Positions 9,031-17,356 of a stretch of 41,580 nucleotides of DNA are shown here, piece after piece. A model generated the notes under the pieces. That model was not told the origin of the DNA. It did no database searches and saw nothing but the letters and a program-made list of their open reading frames with translations. The number at the start of each line of letters is the position of its first letter. Position 1 is the stretch's first letter. A program made the position numbers and the translations under genes. The stretch comes from Cypionkella sp. (GTDB lineage: Bacteria > Pseudomonadota > Alphaproteobacteria > Rhodobacterales > Rhodobacteraceae), in NCBI RefSeq assembly GCF_028290025.1, contig NZ_JAQGKQ010000102.1:1-41580 (forward strand). Reading direction: 5' to 3'.

Positions 9031-9723
9031 TCAGTTCATCACCAGCACCGGAGTGGATTTGTAGTCCTTCGGAAAATGGGTTTTCAGATCGGCGACCTTG
9101 GCCAGATCGTTGACGAAGATATAGGGGTAGTCGGGGTTCAGGGTCAGGAAGTCTTGGTGGTAATCCTCGGCTTTGTAGAACTTCGCACCCGGCTCTACCG
9201 TCGTGACGATGGGGCGGCCAAACGATTTCGCTGCATCGAGTTGGGCGATATAAGCCTTGGCGATCTTGGCTTGCTCTGCGGTGGTGGGGAAGATGGTGGA
9301 GCGGTATTGCGTGCCGGTGTCGGGGCCTTGGCGGTTCAACTCGGTTGGGTTGTGAACGACCGAGAAGTAGATTTGCAGCAGGTGACCATAGCTGATTTTG
9401 CTGGGATCATAGACGATCTTGACGGCCTCGGCGTGGCCAGTGGTGCCGGTGCCGACAGTTTCATATTGCGCCGTGCTGGCCTTGCCGCCTGCGTAGCCCG
9501 AGGTGGCGCTGGTGACACCTTTGACATGTTGAAACACGCCCTGCACGCCCCAGAAACAGCCGCCTGCGAGGATGGCGGTTTGGGTGCCGGAGGCTGTCTC
9601 ATCTAGCGTGGGGGCGGGGATTGTGACGGCCTGGTCGGCGTAGGTGGGGGTCGGTTGGAATAGCAGGGTCGCGGCGAGGGTCAGAGTGATCGCTGCGAGG
9701 AGGCGGGTTGGTAATCGGGGCAT
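9031..9723 (-). CDS. msrA: Peptide-methionine (S)-S-oxide reductase MsrA, exported
   Basis: A 230-residue MsrA that reduces methionine-S-sulfoxide in damaged proteins. The catalytic motif GGCFWGVQGVF has the nucleophile C56, followed by the family blocks SGYAGGKASTAQYE, HAEAVKIVYDP and EDYHQDFL. The N-terminus is a clear signal peptide: arginine in the first residues, a hydrophobic run LLAAITLTLAATLLF, and a TYA-DQ cleavage site after residue 29. It should therefore act in the periplasm. AAGGA lies 6 nt before the ATG. No msrB is adjacent. The gene appears to be monocistronic. Confidence 0.93.
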   Translation of the reverse strand: MPRLPTRLLAAITLTLAATLLFQPTPTYADQAVTIPAPTLDETASGTQTAILAGGCFWGVQGVFQHVKGVTSATSGYAGGKASTAQYETVGTGTTGHAEAVKIVYDPSKISYGHLLQIYFSVVHNPTELNRQGPDTGTQYRSTIFPTTAEQAKIAKAYIAQLDAAKSFGRPIVTTVEPGAKFYKAEDYHQDFLTLNPDYPYIFVNDLAKVADLKTHFPKDYKSTPVLVMN

Positions 9724-9845
9724 GACTGGTCCTTCACGAAAGGCGCGTTAGGTGTTTGCAGGATTATAGCTTATTTGAGGATGGGGGAGTTTGCACATCA
9801 TCGCGAGGTGGACGGAGGGGTTAGATAGGATTTGGGAGATAGGGG

Positions 9846-9941
9846 CTCCCAAGTTGGGAGGGTAAGCTTTATCATTTTATATCAATAGTTTATGATTTAC
9901 TGGTAAGGATATATTAATGTTTGAACGGCATCGCTTGCCGT
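9846..9941. repeat. Small inverted repeats in the msrA-DUF3008 gap
   Basis: The 265-bp gap 9724-9988 holds two short dyads. CTCCCAA-g-TTGGGAG is at 9846-9860, and the hairpin ACGGCA-tcgct-TGCCGT is at 9925-9941, separated by an AT-rich patch (about 9862-9920). The second hairpin lies downstream of the DUF3008 stop on the minus strand and could act as a terminator, but it is not followed by a run of U. I see no gene in this gap. Confidence 0.3.
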
Positions 9942-9988
9942 GGTTACTCGGCTAGGCGACCCCGCCTACTGCTGTTAAATTGCAACAT

Positions 9989-10180
9989 TTACGCGTCTTT
10001 ATCTGCCTTCGACGGCAGCTCTTTGCGTTTAGTGGAGGCGAGGTCATCCAGCTCTTTCTCGGTCATGCTTTCATACATCCCCTTCGACGCGCCTTTTAAT
10101 TCCTTCTTCGGCGTCTCGCCGCGCTTGGCGGATAATGCGGCTCCGGCGGCTTTTTGTTGGGCTTTGGATTTTGCGGGCAT
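9989..10180 (-). CDS. DUF3008 family small basic protein
   Basis: A 63-residue, lysine- and alanine-rich soluble protein beginning MPAKSKAQQKAAGAALSAKR, which is the DUF3008 signature, with a charged middle (KKELKGASKGMYESMTEKE). It has no transmembrane segment or known catalytic motif, and the function of the family is not established. The start at 10180 is preferred over an upstream in-frame one at 10234 because GGAG lies 6 nt before it and because the family begins at MPAKSK. Confidence 0.85.
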   Translation of the reverse strand: MPAKSKAQQKAAGAALSAKRGETPKKELKGASKGMYESMTEKELDDLASTKRKELPSKADKDA

Positions 10181-10252
10181 GGTAATCTCCGTTGCAGGAT
10201 CGGTCTCGATCTTGGACAACGGATATTTTCGCATGTTGGTTCCGCGCTGACC

Positions 10253-11314
10253 TCAGCGGTCCTCGCGTGATTTCAGGATGCGAAACAGGATCGGTGCCCC
10301 CATTATCACGACCAAAATCCGGGTCAGGTGATGCACGATGACAAAGCCAAGATCGGCCCCGGTGACGATGGCAAGCATCGACATTTCGGCCTGACCTCCG
10401 GGCATAAAGGCGAGGAAACCTTCAACCGGGGGGGCGAGGCCGCTGAGGGTGACGATCTCGGTCGCAATCGCTGCGAGCAGGGCGAGGATCACAACAAACG
10501 CAGCACCGCCAAACACCGTATCGCGCAGCTCTCGCATCGTGACGCCAACATAGCTGACGCCTATGCCCAGACCGATTAGGAATTGGGCGGCAAGCAAAGC
10601 CTCACGCGGGGGGCGTTGATGCAGCACATCGGTGAGCGAAAAGATGGCGGCAAGGATCAGCGGGCCGAGGATAGCGGCCCCGAACAGGCGAATTTTCAGA
10701 CCGCCTTTCCAGCCGACAAGACCAATCACCACCATCAGCGCCATCTGTGACAGCGCCATTTGCGCAGCGGGTTCGCCGACCGGATGCGTCAGGCTAACGC
10801 CGTAAACCTGCACCAGAACCACTGGCGCGACCACCATAATCACCAGCAGACGGGTGACATGCACCAGCGACAGCTGCCGCACATTCGCCCCGGCTTCCGC
10901 GCCAAAGATCGTCATATCGGCAGCACCGCCGGGCATTGCGGCGTAAAACGCCGTAACAGAGTCAAAGCCGCAGACCTTGCGAAAAAACGGCACACCAATC
11001 AGACCGATCACGAAGATATAGATCGGAATGAGTGAGACAGAGGCCAGCATTTGCGGCAAACGCGCCACCAGTGCGGGCGTTACAGCCGCGCCGATGGCAA
11101 TGCCCAAAACCGCGCGCGCACCGACCGAGATTTGCCCCAAACCCTGCAATGGCGCACCGATCAACGCGCCAATCAGGCAGGCCAACATTGGGCCAAACAG
11201 GAACGGCAGCGGGAGCGACAGCAGCAAGAACGCTCCGGTGCCGACGAGGCCGAGGGCTACCGTCATCAGTTGGCGGAACAGCAGATTTGGCACTGGCAGC
11301 TTGGGCAGGGGCAT
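10253..11314 (-). CDS. AbrB-family integral membrane protein (duplicated AbrB domain)
   Basis: A 353-residue polytopic membrane protein of the Gram-negative AbrB family. This is the permease-like family once mislabelled as ammonia monooxygenase or as a regulator; it is not the DNA-binding AbrB. About ten hydrophobic segments are visible, and the two halves share similar blocks: LPFLFGPMLACLIGALIGAP near residue 32, and repeated AAMPGGAADMTIFGAE (about 124) and AFMPGGQAEMSMLAIV (about 302). It starts 4 bp after the ABM monooxygenase stop and is the last gene of the tctCBA block. Its substrate is unknown, but the position suggests transport of a pathway substrate or product. Confidence 0.88.
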   Translation of the reverse strand: MPLPKLPVPNLLFRQLMTVALGLVGTGAFLLLSLPLPFLFGPMLACLIGALIGAPLQGLGQISVGARAVLGIAIGAAVTPALVARLPQMLASVSLIPIYIFVIGLIGVPFFRKVCGFDSVTAFYAAMPGGAADMTIFGAEAGANVRQLSLVHVTRLLVIMVVAPVVLVQVYGVSLTHPVGEPAAQMALSQMALMVVIGLVGWKGGLKIRLFGAAILGPLILAAIFSLTDVLHQRPPREALLAAQFLIGLGIGVSYVGVTMRELRDTVFGGAAFVVILALLAAIATEIVTLSGLAPPVEGFLAFMPGGQAEMSMLAIVTGADLGFVIVHHLTRILVVIMGAPILFRILKSREDR

Positions 11315-11318
11315 GGGG

Positions 11319-11618
11319 TTAGTCCAGATCGACGGCGTGCGAATGGGTCACAACGGGTGGCGCTGCGAAATAAGGCGAGACGGCGTTGCGCCAAAGCTGG
11401 AACGCCTCGGACTGGCGGAAAGTGACCATGTGATCTTCGATGCTCCGCCATTTCACGATGAGGCGGTAGGTGTCGCGGGTCTCAATCACGCGGTGGAGTT
11501 TCAGGCCGAGACAGCCCTCGGCGGCCAGAAAATGCGGGCGGGCGATGGCGACGCCTGCCTCGAAAGCGGTGGGATCGGTGACGGTTATTTCTGCGATTTC
11601 AACGACATGACTTGGCAT
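11319..11618 (-). CDS. Antibiotic biosynthesis monooxygenase (ABM) fold small protein
   Basis: A 99-residue ferredoxin-like ABM-domain protein with the pattern AEITVTDPTAFEAGVAIARP, then EGCLGLKLHRVIETRDTYRL and a WRSIEDHMVTFRQSEAF block. Members include cofactor-independent oxygenases, heme-degrading enzymes and small stress or catabolic accessory proteins, and the exact activity is not predictable. It sits between the cupin (17-bp gap) and AbrB (4-bp gap) and is almost certainly co-transcribed with them. Confidence 0.85.
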   Translation of the reverse strand: MPSHVVEIAEITVTDPTAFEAGVAIARPHFLAAEGCLGLKLHRVIETRDTYRLIVKWRSIEDHMVTFRQSEAFQLWRNAVSPYFAAPPVVTHSHAVDLD

Positions 11619-11635
11619 AGGTTATCTTTCTCGGG

Positions 11636-12040
11636 TTAGTTTGCATGGCCGTGTTCCGCGTCGATGGTGCGGGTTTCGCCGGTGGCTTGCATGGTGCGGG
11701 TGGCATCGACGGTGGCGTAGGTCCAGAAAATCCGCATCGGCTTGCCGCTGGCATTGATGAAGCGGTGCGGCACGTTGGCGGGAATCCAAGTGGTGTCATG
11801 GGTGTTCAGGTGATGCTGGATGCCGTCGATTTCGGCAATGGCTTGGCCCTCGATCACCATGACGCTTTCTTCGCAGTTGTGAAAGTGGACACCGATGGCG
11901 GCACCCGGATCAAAGGCGGTTATGCCGTTGATCAGGCTGGTGGAACCACAGCGGCGGGTGACTAAAGGCGTGGTGCGCGCTCCGCCGCCACGGTCGTTGC
12001 TGGGCAGATCGGCGGGGCGCAGGATGGCGGCTTGGGTCAT
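11636..12040 (-). CDS. Cupin-domain protein
   Basis: A 134-residue single-domain cupin. Motif 1 is GVHFHNCEESVMVIEGQA, with two histidines and a glutamate as metal ligands; motif 2 is TTWIPANVPHRFINASG, with the third histidine. The fold often hosts small-molecule dioxygenases, isomerases or binding proteins; nothing in the sequence decides which. The start ATG at 12040 overlaps the stop of the semialdehyde dehydrogenase by 4 bp (ATGA), so it is translationally coupled. The reading frame runs further upstream inside the dehydrogenase gene, but that part is a shadow. Confidence 0.87.
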   Translation of the reverse strand: MTQAAILRPADLPSNDRGGGARTTPLVTRRCGSTSLINGITAFDPGAAIGVHFHNCEESVMVIEGQAIAEIDGIQHHLNTHDTTWIPANVPHRFINASGKPMRIFWTYATVDATRTMQATGETRTIDAEHGHAN

Positions 12041-13413
12041 GTCGCGGGTCCGATCCAGACGGTTTTGATGTTGGTAAATTCGCGGATGCCGTAGCTGCCG
12101 AGTTCGCGGCCGTAGCCCGAGCGTTTGATGCCGCCGAACGGATAGCGCGGGTCGGAGGCGGTCATGCCGTTGATGAAAACCGCTCCGGCTTCTATGCGGC
12201 GGGACAAGACGCGAGCGCGGGTGAGGTCGGTCGTCCATAGCGCGCAGCCGAGGCCGTATTCGCTGTCGTTGGCGAGGGTTATGGCGTGGTCGGCGTTATC
12301 GGCGCGGATGATGGCGGCGACCGGGCCGAAGGTTTCCTCGCGGAAGGCGGTCATGCCGGCGGTGACGTGGTCTAAAACGGTGGGGGGGTAGTATGCGCCG
12401 GGTCCGTCAATGGGCGTGCCGCCGAGGCGGAGGATCGCGCCTTCGGCAATCGAGCGTTGGACTTGGTCGTGCAGGGTGGCGCGTAGGTTCAGGCGGGCCA
12501 TTGGGCCGATTTTGGTATCGCGCTGCATGGGGTCACCGATTTTTAGCGCGGCTGCTTTGGCGACGAACAGTTCGGTAAAGCGGTCGGCGACGGAGGCTTC
12601 GACGATGAAACGCTTGGCGTTGACGCAGGATTGGCCGACGTTGATGTAGCGGGCTTTGACTGCCGTGTCGGCGGCGGCCTCTAGGTCAGCGTCGGCGAGG
12701 ACGATGAACGGGTCAGAGCCGCCGAGTTCCAGGACTTGCTTTTTGAGGGCTTTCCCGGCTTGGGCGGCGACGATGGAGCCTACTTCGGTGGAGCCTGTCA
12801 GGGTGACGGCGGCGATGCGCGGATCGGCGATGATCGCGGCGATTTTGGAGTTGTCGATTAGTAGGGTAGCGGTCAGGCCAGTGGGAACGCCTGCCAACGC
12901 CATTGCTTCTTGCACGGCGAGGGCGGATTCGGGGACGTTGTTGGCGTGTTTCAGTATGGCACCGTTGCCCGCGGCGAGCGCGGGTGCGGCGAAGCGGAAA
13001 TACTGCCAGAACGGGTAGTTCCACGGCATGATCGCGAGGACAACGCCGAGCGGGTCGAACACGACGGCGGTCTCGAAGGCGTTGGTGGCGATAGGTTCAT
13101 CGGCGAGCCAGATTGGGGCGTGTTCGGCGTAGAAATCGCAGGTGAAAGCGCATTTCTCAATCTCGGCTTCGGCTTCGGTGATGGGCTTGCCCATTTCGCG
13201 CACGATCATCTCGGCGTAGCGGGTTTTGTTTTCGCGCAAGACGGCGGCGATGCGGGGGAGGGTTTTGACACGCTCGGATAGGGGGACTTGCGCCCAGGCT
13301 TTCTGAGCTTTGGCGGCTGCGGCGAGGGTGGATTCTATGGCTGCGTCATCTTGCAGTTCAAAGCTGCGGATGGTTTCGCCGGTGGTGGGATTGATCGAGG
13401 TAATTTGGGTCAT
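12037..13413 (-). CDS. NAD(P)-dependent succinate-semialdehyde dehydrogenase, Sad/YneI type
   Basis: A 458-residue aldehyde dehydrogenase close in length and motifs to E. coli Sad (YneI). It has N132 in AIMPWNYPFWQ, the general base E229 in VLELGGSDPFIV, the nucleophile C263 in NVGQSCVNAKRFI, and the tail TASDPRYPFGGIKRSGYGRE. Sad-type enzymes oxidise succinate semialdehyde and related omega- or C3/C4 semialdehydes to acids. The start MTQITSINPTTGE at 13413 is set by the family N-terminus and by the 4-bp overlap with the upstream TIM-barrel gene. In this context malonate, tartronate or 2-oxoglutarate semialdehyde would also be reasonable substrates. Confidence 0.88.
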   Translation of the reverse strand: MTQITSINPTTGETIRSFELQDDAAIESTLAAAAKAQKAWAQVPLSERVKTLPRIAAVLRENKTRYAEMIVREMGKPITEAEAEIEKCAFTCDFYAEHAPIWLADEPIATNAFETAVVFDPLGVVLAIMPWNYPFWQYFRFAAPALAAGNGAILKHANNVPESALAVQEAMALAGVPTGLTATLLIDNSKIAAIIADPRIAAVTLTGSTEVGSIVAAQAGKALKKQVLELGGSDPFIVLADADLEAAADTAVKARYINVGQSCVNAKRFIVEASVADRFTELFVAKAAALKIGDPMQRDTKIGPMARLNLRATLHDQVQRSIAEGAILRLGGTPIDGPGAYYPPTVLDHVTAGMTAFREETFGPVAAIIRADNADHAITLANDSEYGLGCALWTTDLTRARVLSRRIEAGAVFINGMTASDPRYPFGGIKRSGYGRELGSYGIREFTNIKTVWIGPAT

Positions 13414-14180
13414 GTGGAGGCTCCTGCGGAAAGTTGGGCTTTCCAGGCGGGTAAAAAGCGGGTGCTGTCTGGGGTGGTGGGCAAGTATTCGAAGCCGATT
13501 GCGCCTTGGTAGTTGGCGGCGGAGAGGGCTTGCAGGATGGCGGGGAAGTTGAGCGTGCCGGTGCCGGGTTGATGGCGGCAGGGGTGGTCGGCGATGTGGA
13601 TATGGCCGATGCGGTGGGGGTTTTCGGTGATCCATGCGGCGGGATCGTGGCCGAGGGTGGCGGCGTGATAGGTGTCGAACAGCAGGGCGATCTCGGGGAG
13701 TTGGTCTTGCATGGCAGCGGCTTGGTGCAGGGTGGCGAGGTGGTAGTTGGGGAGGGTGATGGCTTCGATCAGCAGGCGTTGGTTGGTGTTTTGTAGTTGG
13801 GCAAGCGCCCATGTGAGGTTGGCTTGGTATGTGTCGGCGGCTTCGGGGGCGGTGGTAATGCCAGCCATTGGGTGAATGAATGGACAGTTTATGGTGTCGG
13901 CGTAGGTTAGGGCTCGGTCGAAGGCGGCGCGGAAATCATTGGTGCGATTGGGGAGTGCGGCTAAACCCTTTTCTTGGCGTGCGGGGTCGCCCATGCCTGT
14001 GGTGACTTGCGAGAAGGTGAGGTCTAGGTCGGTTAGGCGTTGCGCCATTTCGCTTGCGGGGATTGCCCAAGGTTCGGGGTGTTCTACGGCGCTGAAGCCA
14101 TCGCGAGCGGCGGCTGCGACGCGGTCGGCCAACAGCAAGTCGGTGTAGAGGTAGCCGATATGGGCGGAGAGGCGGTTCAT
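13410..14180 (-). CDS. Hydroxypyruvate isomerase-like TIM-barrel protein
   Basis: A 256-residue xylose-isomerase-like TIM barrel of the Hyi group. It has FSAVEHPEPWAIPA near residues 29-42, FIHPMAGITTAPEA near 100, LLIEAITLPNYHL near 135, and the metal-site block IGHIHIADHPCRHQPGTGTLNF near 191-212. Hyi interconverts hydroxypyruvate and tartronate semialdehyde; relatives handle other short sugars. It overlaps the Ldh-family gene upstream and the sad-like gene downstream by 4 bp each. The coding strand is strikingly C/A-rich compared with the genes on either side. Confidence 0.82.
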   Translation of the reverse strand: MNRLSAHIGYLYTDLLLADRVAAAARDGFSAVEHPEPWAIPASEMAQRLTDLDLTFSQVTTGMGDPARQEKGLAALPNRTNDFRAAFDRALTYADTINCPFIHPMAGITTAPEAADTYQANLTWALAQLQNTNQRLLIEAITLPNYHLATLHQAAAMQDQLPEIALLFDTYHAATLGHDPAAWITENPHRIGHIHIADHPCRHQPGTGTLNFPAILQALSAANYQGAIGFEYLPTTPDSTRFLPAWKAQLSAGAST

Positions 14181-15259
14181 TTTGCTGCCGTCAGCGGTAC
14201 GGATTGGCCGACGGGAAAGGCAACGCCAGCTGTGTGTCCCTCTGCTACAAGGTCAGCCGCCACGTTGGCGGTGACGGGAATACCGTCGCGCAGGCGTTGA
14301 TCTTCGCGGCGTTGTTCGGGTTCACCGGGGAGCATGATTTCATCACACCCAGCCGCGCGGGGAAGGTCTTTTATGCGTTCGTAGAAGGTGTCCATGCGGG
14401 CGCTGAAATCTGTCAGCGACATAAACAGATCGGGGCGGATGGCGAAGAACAAATGACCGACGTTTTGCGGCTCGGAACTATCGAAATACAGGCTTTTCAC
14501 ATCGCCGCCGAAGTTCGCGCCCGTCAACACGCCCGACATAAGGTCCATCAGCGTGCCGAGGACCGAGCCTTTGACGCCGCCGAATGGCAGGCAAACGCCC
14601 TCAAACGCCTTCGCTGCATCGGTGGTCGGGTTGCCATCAATATCCAGCGCCAGCCCTTCGGGGATCGGATCGCCCTTCATCGCGGCGAGGCGGATTTTGC
14701 CGCGCGCGATCACCGTCATCGCCATATCCATGACATAGGGCGCATGTTTGCCGCCGGGGATACCTGCCGCAATCGGGCTGGCACCGAGAAAGCTGGTACG
14801 GCCACCCCACATCGCAATCGCGGGCGAGGAATTGGTAAATATCATTGAGATATAACCGCGTTCTATTGCGCGCAGGGCATAGCACGCTCCCATGCCGAAA
14901 TGGGTGGATCGATGCACGCCGACGAGGCCAATGCCCATCTCGGCCGCAATGTCGCAAGCGGTGTCCATCGCGATATGGCTGGGAATGAAACCCATGCCGT
15001 TGTCGCCATCGACATGCGCTACGGCCCCGGCAACGCGATTGATTTTGACCTCGGGGCGCGGGTTGACCAGACCTTGACGCAGGCGGTCGAGATACATTGG
15101 AATACGGCTAATCCCGTGGCTGTCAACGCCGCGCAGGTTGGCTTTGACGAGATCGGCGGCGATCAGGGCCGCATCGGCATCGGTCATTCCGGCAGAGCGA
15201 AACATCGCGGCTGCATAGTCCGTCAGCTCATCGGCGCGGAAGTAAGAGGTGTCGGTCAT
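14177..15259 (-). CDS. Ldh-family (malate/L-sulfolactate/ureidoglycolate-type) NAD(P)-dependent dehydrogenase
   Basis: A 360-residue member of the LDH2/MDH2 oxidoreductase family, which oxidises 2-hydroxy acids such as malate, sulfolactate, lactate or ureidoglycolate to 2-oxo acids. The conserved catalytic block NLRGVDSHGISRIPMYLDRL contains H48, and the nucleotide-binding features MGFIPSHIAMDTACDIAAE and GIGLVGVHRSTHFGMGACY follow. The start MTDTSYF at 15259 has GGAG 6 nt upstream; a GTG 12 bp earlier overlaps that ribosome binding site and is less likely. A 96-bp gap separates it from tctA. It likely oxidises the imported acid or a downstream hydroxy acid. Confidence 0.88.
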   Translation of the reverse strand: MTDTSYFRADELTDYAAAMFRSAGMTDADAALIAADLVKANLRGVDSHGISRIPMYLDRLRQGLVNPRPEVKINRVAGAVAHVDGDNGMGFIPSHIAMDTACDIAAEMGIGLVGVHRSTHFGMGACYALRAIERGYISMIFTNSSPAIAMWGGRTSFLGASPIAAGIPGGKHAPYVMDMAMTVIARGKIRLAAMKGDPIPEGLALDIDGNPTTDAAKAFEGVCLPFGGVKGSVLGTLMDLMSGVLTGANFGGDVKSLYFDSSEPQNVGHLFFAIRPDLFMSLTDFSARMDTFYERIKDLPRAAGCDEIMLPGEPEQRREDQRLRDGIPVTANVAADLVAEGHTAGVAFPVGQSVPLTAAK

Positions 15260-15355
15260 GTGCGGCTCCACTTGGTTGTAACTTCCAATCCCGGCGCCGA
15301 AAGCGCCAGGTAGGACGGTTGTTCTTTAGCCATGCCTTAGGCGGTGGCGGGATCG

Positions 15356-16852
15356 TCAGACAGATATTTTGCGGGTGCGACGCCAGTGCAAAGCGGCGGG
15401 AACCAGCACGATCAGGAAGGCGATGCCAACCAGAACGGCAGACATTGGGGTGGAAACGAGGATAAGCGGATCGCCCTGCCCCATCGCCAAAGCGCGGCGC
15501 AGTTGCAACTCAGCCATCGGGCCAAGGATCAGGCCGATCAGCACCGGGGCGATGGGGAAGTCGTAAACGCGCATGACATAGCCAAGCAGACCGACGCTAA
15601 ACATCATCGCAAGATCAACCCAAGAGTTTGAGACGCCCCAGATGCCGACCAGCGAGAAGATCAGGATGCCCGCGTAAAGATAGGGGCGCGGGATGAACAG
15701 CAGGCGGACCCACAGACCCGCGAGCGGCAGGTTGAGGATAAGCAGCATGACGTTGCCGACATAAAGCGAGGCGATCAGCGCCCAAACCAGATCACCGGAG
15801 TTGATGAACAACAGTGGCCCCGGCTGCAGACCGTAATTTTGAAACGCCGCGAGCAGGATGGCGGCGGTGGCCGAAGTTGGCAGGCCAAGGGTGAGCAATG
15901 GCACCAGCACCCCTGCGGCGGCGGCGTTATTCGCGGCCTCTGGACCAGCGACGCCTTCAATCGCGCCATGGCCGAATTCTTCGGGATGTTTGGTCAGCTT
16001 GCGTTCGAGTGTGTAAGATAGAAACGTCGGAATCTCAGCCCCGCCTGCGGGCAGTGCGCCAATTGGAAAGCCAAGCAAGGTGCCGCGCAGCCACGGTTTC
16101 CATGAGCGTTTCCAATCTTCTTTGGTCATCCACATGCCGCCCGACAGCGGGTTCAGCATCGGTTTGGTCTGACCGTAGCGGCTGGCGACATACAGCGTCT
16201 CGCCGATGGCGAACAGCGAAACCAGCACCACGGTCATCTCTACCCCGTCCATCAGATCGGGGACGCCGAAGGTCAGGCGTTGCATACCGGTTTGCTTATC
16301 AATGCCGATCACGCCGAGCGAAAGACCGATGAACAGCGCGATGAAACCGCGGACTTTGGAGGAGCCCATGACGACTGAAACCGACAAGAATGCCAGCAGC
16401 ATCAGCGCGAAATAATCTTGCGGGCGGAAGATGAAGGCGAGTTCGGCGATTGGCGGCGCAAGGAAGGTTATTCCCAAGGTGCCGATGGTGCCTGCCACGA
16501 AAGAGCCGATGGCTGCGGTGCAAAGGGCGGCCGCTCCCCTGCCCTGTTGCGCCATTTTGTTGCCCTCGAGCGCGGTCATCATAGAGCCGCTTTCGCCGGG
16601 GGTGTTCAGCAATATCGAGGTGGTGGAGCCGCCATACATCGCGCCGTAAAAGATGCCTGCGAACATAATGAAGGCGGCGGTGGGCTCTATATAAACCGTG
16701 ACGGGCAGCAAAAGCGCGATGGTCAGCGCCGGGCCAATGCCAGGCAACACGCCAATTGCGGTGCCCATAAAGGTGCCAAAGAACGCCCACATAAGGTTTT
16801 GCGGCTGTAGGGCGATGGCAAAGCCATTCATCAAACCAGAGATCGGGTCCAT
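15356..16852 (-). CDS. tctA: Tripartite tricarboxylate transporter large permease TctA
   Basis: A 498-residue, about 12-helix inner-membrane protein with the TctA signatures [17 protein letters not shown] (residues about 34-50) and [20 protein letters not shown] (about 70-89), plus [19 protein letters not shown] near 300. It forms the permease of a TTT system that imports carboxylates driven by an ion gradient, with TctB and the periplasmic binding protein TctC encoded immediately upstream (3-bp gap to tctB). The length is normal for the family. The substrate is not predictable, although the downstream hydroxy-acid genes suggest a hydroxylated organic acid. Confidence 0.95.
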   Translation of the reverse strand: MDPISGLMNGFAIALQPQNLMWAFFGTFMGTAIGVLPGIGPALTIALLLPVTVYIEPTAAFIMFAGIFYGAMYGGSTTSILLNTPGESGSMMTALEGNKMAQQGRGAAALCTAAIGSFVAGTIGTLGITFLAPPIAELAFIFRPQDYFALMLLAFLSVSVVMGSSKVRGFIALFIGLSLGVIGIDKQTGMQRLTFGVPDLMDGVEMTVVLVSLFAIGETLYVASRYGQTKPMLNPLSGGMWMTKEDWKRSWKPWLRGTLLGFPIGALPAGGAEIPTFLSYTLERKLTKHPEEFGHGAIEGVAGPEAANNAAAAGVLVPLLTLGLPTSATAAILLAAFQNYGLQPGPLLFINSGDLVWALIASLYVGNVMLLILNLPLAGLWVRLLFIPRPYLYAGILIFSLVGIWGVSNSWVDLAMMFSVGLLGYVMRVYDFPIAPVLIGLILGPMAELQLRRALAMGQGDPLILVSTPMSAVLVGIAFLIVLVPAALHWRRTRKISV

Positions 16853-16855
16853 CGC

Positions 16856-17329
16856 TTATTTCCCCCACACGGGCAACAAGCCGCCCAACTGCACGCCAAG
16901 TTTGCTGAACAACCACCAGCATAGCAATGAGAAGCCGAAGCCGAGCACTGCGTTCAGCGCCCAGCGGTTTGATTTGAAAGCCGCGGCGATCAGCACGAAG
17001 CAGCCGGTGCAGGTGATCACGAAGCCAAGTTTCGGCATGGTCAGCATCGGCAGCGCGCAGGCCAGTGCCGTGAGGCCCAGCGCCTTGTACGATACGCTGT
17101 GGGTGTCACTGATATCTTCGGCACCTTGTTCTTCAAACGAAACGCCCCTGCGGATTTGCAAGGCCAGCATCAGGCCAAGCACCACCAAGCCCACGCCCAC
17201 GGCAGTCGACATAAAGCCGGGGCCGATATGCGCATGTTGGTCGAATTGAGGAAGCTCGGCCGATTTGTACAGCACGATGGCTCCCCAACCCACGATGCCT
17301 ACCGCGATCCAATAGGGGCGTTCCGTCAT
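16856..17329 (-). CDS. tctB: Tripartite tricarboxylate transporter small permease TctB
   Basis: A 157-residue membrane protein with about four hydrophobic segments (WIAVGIVGWGAIVLYKSAEL, then FMSTAVGVGLVVLGLMLAL, ALGLTALACALPML, and FVITCTGCFVLIAAAF). Its size, topology and position between tctC and tctA identify it as the small permease subunit; TctB proteins are otherwise poorly conserved. It starts 27 bp after the tctC stop and ends 3 bp before the tctA start. Confidence 0.9.
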   Translation of the reverse strand: MTERPYWIAVGIVGWGAIVLYKSAELPQFDQHAHIGPGFMSTAVGVGLVVLGLMLALQIRRGVSFEEQGAEDISDTHSVSYKALGLTALACALPMLTMPKLGFVITCTGCFVLIAAAFKSNRWALNAVLGFGFSLLCWWLFSKLGVQLGGLLPVWGK

Positions 17330-17356
17330 AGTATGTCCTTTCAGGAACGGGTTGGC

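Noticed and set aside
8638..9606. Long plus-strand reading frame of 322 codons
   Set aside because: It lies antisense to the AcoR-like regulator and msrA, both well supported by motifs and ribosome binding sites. It shows no family motif and is a by-product of GC-rich codon use.
13414..13812. N-terminal extension of the semialdehyde dehydrogenase frame
   Set aside because: The extra 133 codons overlap the TIM-barrel gene and are Pro/His/Arg-rich. The aldehyde dehydrogenase family starts at MTQITSINPTTGE and the 4-bp overlap fixes the start at 13413.
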